In this document: positions 7,763 through 9,230 of the stretch, piece by piece
How the letters are laid out: the number at the start of each line of letters is the position of its first letter
Numbering within the stretch: the stretch's first letter is position 1
From: Caulobacter segnis
Lineage (GTDB): Bacteria > Pseudomonadota > Alphaproteobacteria > Caulobacterales > Caulobacteraceae
Direction of reading: 5' to 3'
NCBI RefSeq assembly: GCF_003243465.1
Contig: NZ_QFQZ01000120.1
Coordinates: 1-9,230, forward strand
Length of the DNA stretch: 9,230 nucleotides
Position numbers and translations under genes: made by a program
The notes under the pieces: generated by a model
Seen by the model: the letters and a program-made list of their open reading frames with translations, nothing else
The model's database searches: none
What the model was told of the DNA's origin: nothing

Positions 7763-8527
7763 CTACGGCCCCTGGCCCGCCTTCTTGCGGAGCTCCAGGT
7801 ACTTGCGGGCGCGGTCCTCGACGTCCTGCTTCTTGCGGATCTGGTCGACGACGTCCTTGCGCGGGCGGCCCAGGCCGTCCTGTTCGGCGCCGAGGACGAA
7901 GGGGATTTCCTTCATCGTGCCCGGATGATCCTTGCTGCGATGGTCGACGCCGGGCGCCATCGGACCGTCGACATAGTCCTTGTAGGCGCGCTGAGCCGCG
8001 CCTTGGGCCTCGAGGGCCTGACGCTTGGCCGCGTCCATGCCGTCTAGGGGCTCGCCCTTGGCCTTGGCGGCGCCGAAGCGTTCGTCGCACTTCTCGCGCT
8101 CGCGGCGGTTCAAGCCGACCGCATCGGCGCTGACGCAGCCGGTCGGGCTGGCGCGCAGGGCGGTGCGAAGGTCGCCGGCTCCATCGCCGGGCAGGGGCGC
8201 GGGGCGGATCGCGGTTCCGGGCTTGGCGATTCCCGCCGCCGGGACCTCCAGCGTCGGCACGCCGGCGGGGGCGGGGCGCGCGGGCTGGCGCACCTGGAAC
8301 GGCAGGACCGGGGCGGGCGCTGTCGCGGCTGGCGAGGCGGCCGGGCGGGGCAGGGGCTGCTCCTGGCGCTCGGGCCGGATCAGGTCCACCTGCACGGTCG
8401 GCAGGTCGTCGGCCAGGATCTCTTGCAGCAGCGGCGGGACGGGCAGGGCCAGCCAGGCCAGCAACAGGACGTGCAGCAGCAGCGAGCCGGCCAGAATCGC
8501 CGCCCTTCGCCCGTCGCGTGTCCGCAT
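7763..8527 (-). CDS. Protein with TonB-like membrane anchor and proline-rich region, C-terminus of unknown family
   Basis: Predicted 254 aa from the ATG at 8527. Residues 2-8 are basic (RTRDGRR). A single transmembrane helix follows at about 9-28 (AAILAGSLLLHVLLLAWLAL), which holds the S15-x3-H19 pattern seen in the TonB anchor that contacts ExbB/ExbD. About 43-115 is rich in Pro, Ala, Arg and Gln, a periplasm-spanning type of linker. The C-terminal part is not the usual TonB beta domain. It has two cysteines (C131, C147) in TGCVSADAVGLNRREREKCDERFG and then a charged, probably helical tail rich in Lys, Arg and Glu. A similar GC..(N/S)..A..L...ERE.C motif occurs, as I recall, in uncharacterised alphaproteobacterial proteins. 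The start is uncertain: no good ribosome binding site precedes 8527, and the frame stays open to a TTG at 8602 (279 aa). No exbB/exbD lies nearby. Confidence 0.75.
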   Translation of the reverse strand: MRTRDGRRAAILAGSLLLHVLLLAWLALPVPPLLQEILADDLPTVQVDLIRPERQEQPLPRPAASPAATAPAPVLPFQVRQPARPAPAGVPTLEVPAAGIAKPGTAIRPAPLPGDGAGDLRTALRASPTGCVSADAVGLNRREREKCDERFGAAKAKGEPLDGMDAAKRQALEAQGAAQRAYKDYVDGPMAPGVDHRSKDHPGTMKEIPFVLGAEQDGLGRPRKDVVDQIRKKQDVEDRARKYLELRKKAGQGP

Positions 8528-8655
8528 GCCGACGCCGATCGCCAAACGCCCTTCCAAACCCTGCCTGTCGTCCCCACATGGCGAGCGCGGTCGTCGAAAC
8601 AAGCCGATAGCCGCCGCAACTCGCTCTGGGCGAGCCTGTACAGCCTGAAGTGGCG

Positions 8656-8660
8656 GAATC
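8656..8660. promoter_or_regulatory. GANTC (CcrM-type methylation) site near the CtrA box
   Basis: GAATC is a GANTC site, the recognition sequence of the cell-cycle methyltransferase CcrM. It lies 18 bp from the CtrA box, on the TonB-like gene side, where GcrA/CcrM-sensitive promoters commonly carry such a site. The base match is certain; function is inferred. Confidence 0.45.
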
Positions 8661-8678
8661 TTGACCGTGGCGCCAGCC

Positions 8679-8694
8679 TTAAGCCGGCGTTAAC
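8679..8694 (+). promoter_or_regulatory. CtrA box
   Basis: TTAA (8679-8682), seven bases, TTAAC (8690-8694) is an exact match to the full CtrA consensus TTAA-N7-TTAAC. It sits between the divergent TonB-like gene (start 152 bp away) and the rpsL promoter (-35 begins 18 bp downstream). It could act on either. CtrA activators usually overlap the -35 of their target, which fits the minus-strand gene better than rpsL. Confidence 0.65.
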
Positions 8695-8712
8695 CGACGC
8701 AGGAACAGGCGA

Positions 8713-8741
8713 TTGACGTAAGGCTCCTTCGCGAGTAAATA
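8713..8741 (+). promoter_or_regulatory. rpsL: Housekeeping promoter of rpsL
   Basis: TTGACG (8713-8718), a 17-nt spacer and TAAATA (8736-8741) form a strong sigma70/sigma73-type promoter. TTGACG matches the Caulobacter -35 preference. The expected start is near 8748, giving a leader of about 216 nt to the rpsL ATG. Confidence 0.75.
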
Positions 8742-8747
8742 CCGCGC

Positions 8748-8964
8748 TCTTTTTCGAGGCGGTCGTTCGCGGCCGTCCTGATGAGCCTATGTTCCTCCTG
8801 GGCCTTGGTCCTTGGGGAGCCTGACCCGCCGGTATGCATCCCGCGTCCCGGCGAGTTTCGTGTTTATCGGGTCTCCAAGCGGAGCCTTGAACCAAGAACA
8901 ACAAAGACAAGGACCTGAAGCGCCTCGGCCGAAAGGCACACGCTTCCATCAGAGCAGAGACTTA
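8748..8964 (+). other. Long 5' leader of rpsL
   Basis: About 217 nt lie between the predicted transcription start and the rpsL ATG. I find no conserved riboswitch and no strong extended hairpin, only small ones such as GCC-GAAA-GGC at 8928-8937. The last 80 nt are A-rich compared with the genome. The ribosome binding site is weak (AGAG at 8956-8959, 5 nt before the start). A leader this long before a ribosomal protein gene suggests post-transcriptional control, but no structure proves it. Confidence 0.4.
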
Positions 8965-9230
8965 ATGCCTACCATTAACCAGCTCATCCGTAAGCCGCGC
9001 TCCCCGAAGCCGGTGCGGAACAAGGTGCCCGCCCTGAAGGGCTGCCCGCAGCGTCGCGGCGTTTGCACCCGCGTTTACACCACGACCCCGAAGAAGCCGA
9101 ACTCGGCTCTCCGTAAGGTCGCCAAGGTCCGTCTGACCACCGGCATCGAAGCCGTGTGCTACATTCCGGGCGAAGGCCACAACCTGCAGGAGCACTCGGT
9201 GGTGCTCATCCGCGGCGGCCGCGTCAAGGA
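8965..9230 (+). CDS. rpsL: 30S ribosomal protein S12 (3' end outside window)
   Basis: The first 88 codons plus two bases of S12, a component of the ribosomal decoding centre. It begins MPTINQLIRKPR and contains the invariant VCTRVYTTTPKKPNSALRK and GEGHNLQEHSVVLIRGGRVK blocks. Lys43 and Lys88, whose substitution gives streptomycin resistance or dependence in other bacteria, are both wild type here. The start at 8965 is fixed by alignment to the universal N-terminus, although the frame is open further upstream. In related bacteria rpsL heads the str operon (rpsG, fusA, tuf), expected just past the window edge. Identity is certain. Confidence 0.99.
   Translation, partial: MPTINQLIRKPRSPKPVRNKVPALKGCPQRRGVCTRVYTTTPKKPNSALRKVAKVRLTTGIEAVCYIPGEGHNLQEHSVVLIRGGRVK

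Noticed and set aside
7731..8579. 282-codon minus-strand frame over the TonB-like gene
   Set aside because: It is an alternative frame of the same region with Arg/Pro/Gly-rich translation. The chosen frame has a clean transmembrane helix and balanced composition.
8781..8918. 45-codon upstream open frame in the rpsL leader
   Set aside because: No ribosome binding site precedes its ATG, the composition is unlike coding sequence of this genome, and no protein family is recognisable.
8887..8964. In-frame TTG extension of rpsL by 26 codons, with GGAG just upstream
   Set aside because: S12 begins at MPTINQL across bacteria. The extension is Gln/Arg-rich and not part of any known S12, and the GGAG is too close (2 nt) to the TTG.
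8962..8979. TTAA...TTAAC at the rpsL start codon as a second CtrA box
   Set aside because: The half-sites are 9 bp apart, not 7, and the right half codes for conserved S12 residues Ile-Asn.

Overview
The window is GC-rich DNA from an alphaproteobacterium, most likely Caulobacter or a close relative (Caulobacterales). This rests on the RpoC and S12 sequences, extreme third-position GC, a perfect CtrA-type box (TTAA-N7-TTAAC), clustered GANTC (CcrM-type) sites in non-coding DNA, and two sites resembling the alphaproteobacterial general-stress sigma factor (EcfG/SigT) promoter. It opens inside rpoC and closes inside rpsL, both on the + strand. About 6 kb of mostly minus-strand genes lies between these two core genes.

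Layout. 1-2898: 3' two thirds of rpoC, followed by a run of hairpins and a strong intrinsic terminator (to 3017). 3019-3160: an inverted pair of intergenic repeat units. 3215-3242: terminator of the convergent minus-strand gene. 3269-3637 (-): DUF883/YqjD-like tail-anchored protein with an EcfG-like promoter. 3754-5199 (-): exported DUF1593 (Sde182-type, nucleoside-hydrolase-like) protein with a LacI-type operator just before its start. 5254-5670 (-): two small genes, a single-pass membrane protein and a DUF3008 protein, probably one operon behind a second EcfG-like promoter. 5762-6652 (-) and 6741-7691 (+): a divergent LysR regulator and atypical SDR/epimerase-like protein sharing an 88-bp control region with a dyad. 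7763-8527 (-): a protein with a TonB-like membrane anchor and proline-rich region but no recognisable TonB C-terminal domain. 8656-8964: a control region with a GANTC site, a CtrA box, a consensus-like promoter and a long leader, leading into rpsL (8965 to the window end).

How it fits together. The ends are transcription and translation core genes. The interior looks like small accessory units with separate controls: stress (DUF883, DUF3008 plus the 71-aa protein), sugar or catabolic control (DUF1593 with its LacI-type operator), redox metabolism (LysR-SDR) and possibly the cell cycle (the TonB-like gene, from the CtrA box and GANTC site). I see no CRISPR array, transposase, integrase, tRNA, rRNA, toxin-antitoxin or defence system. 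The most interesting signals are regulatory: the CtrA box between the TonB-like gene and rpsL, the alternative hairpins over the rpoC stop codon, and the LacI-type operator. All functional statements are read by eye; no searches were run.
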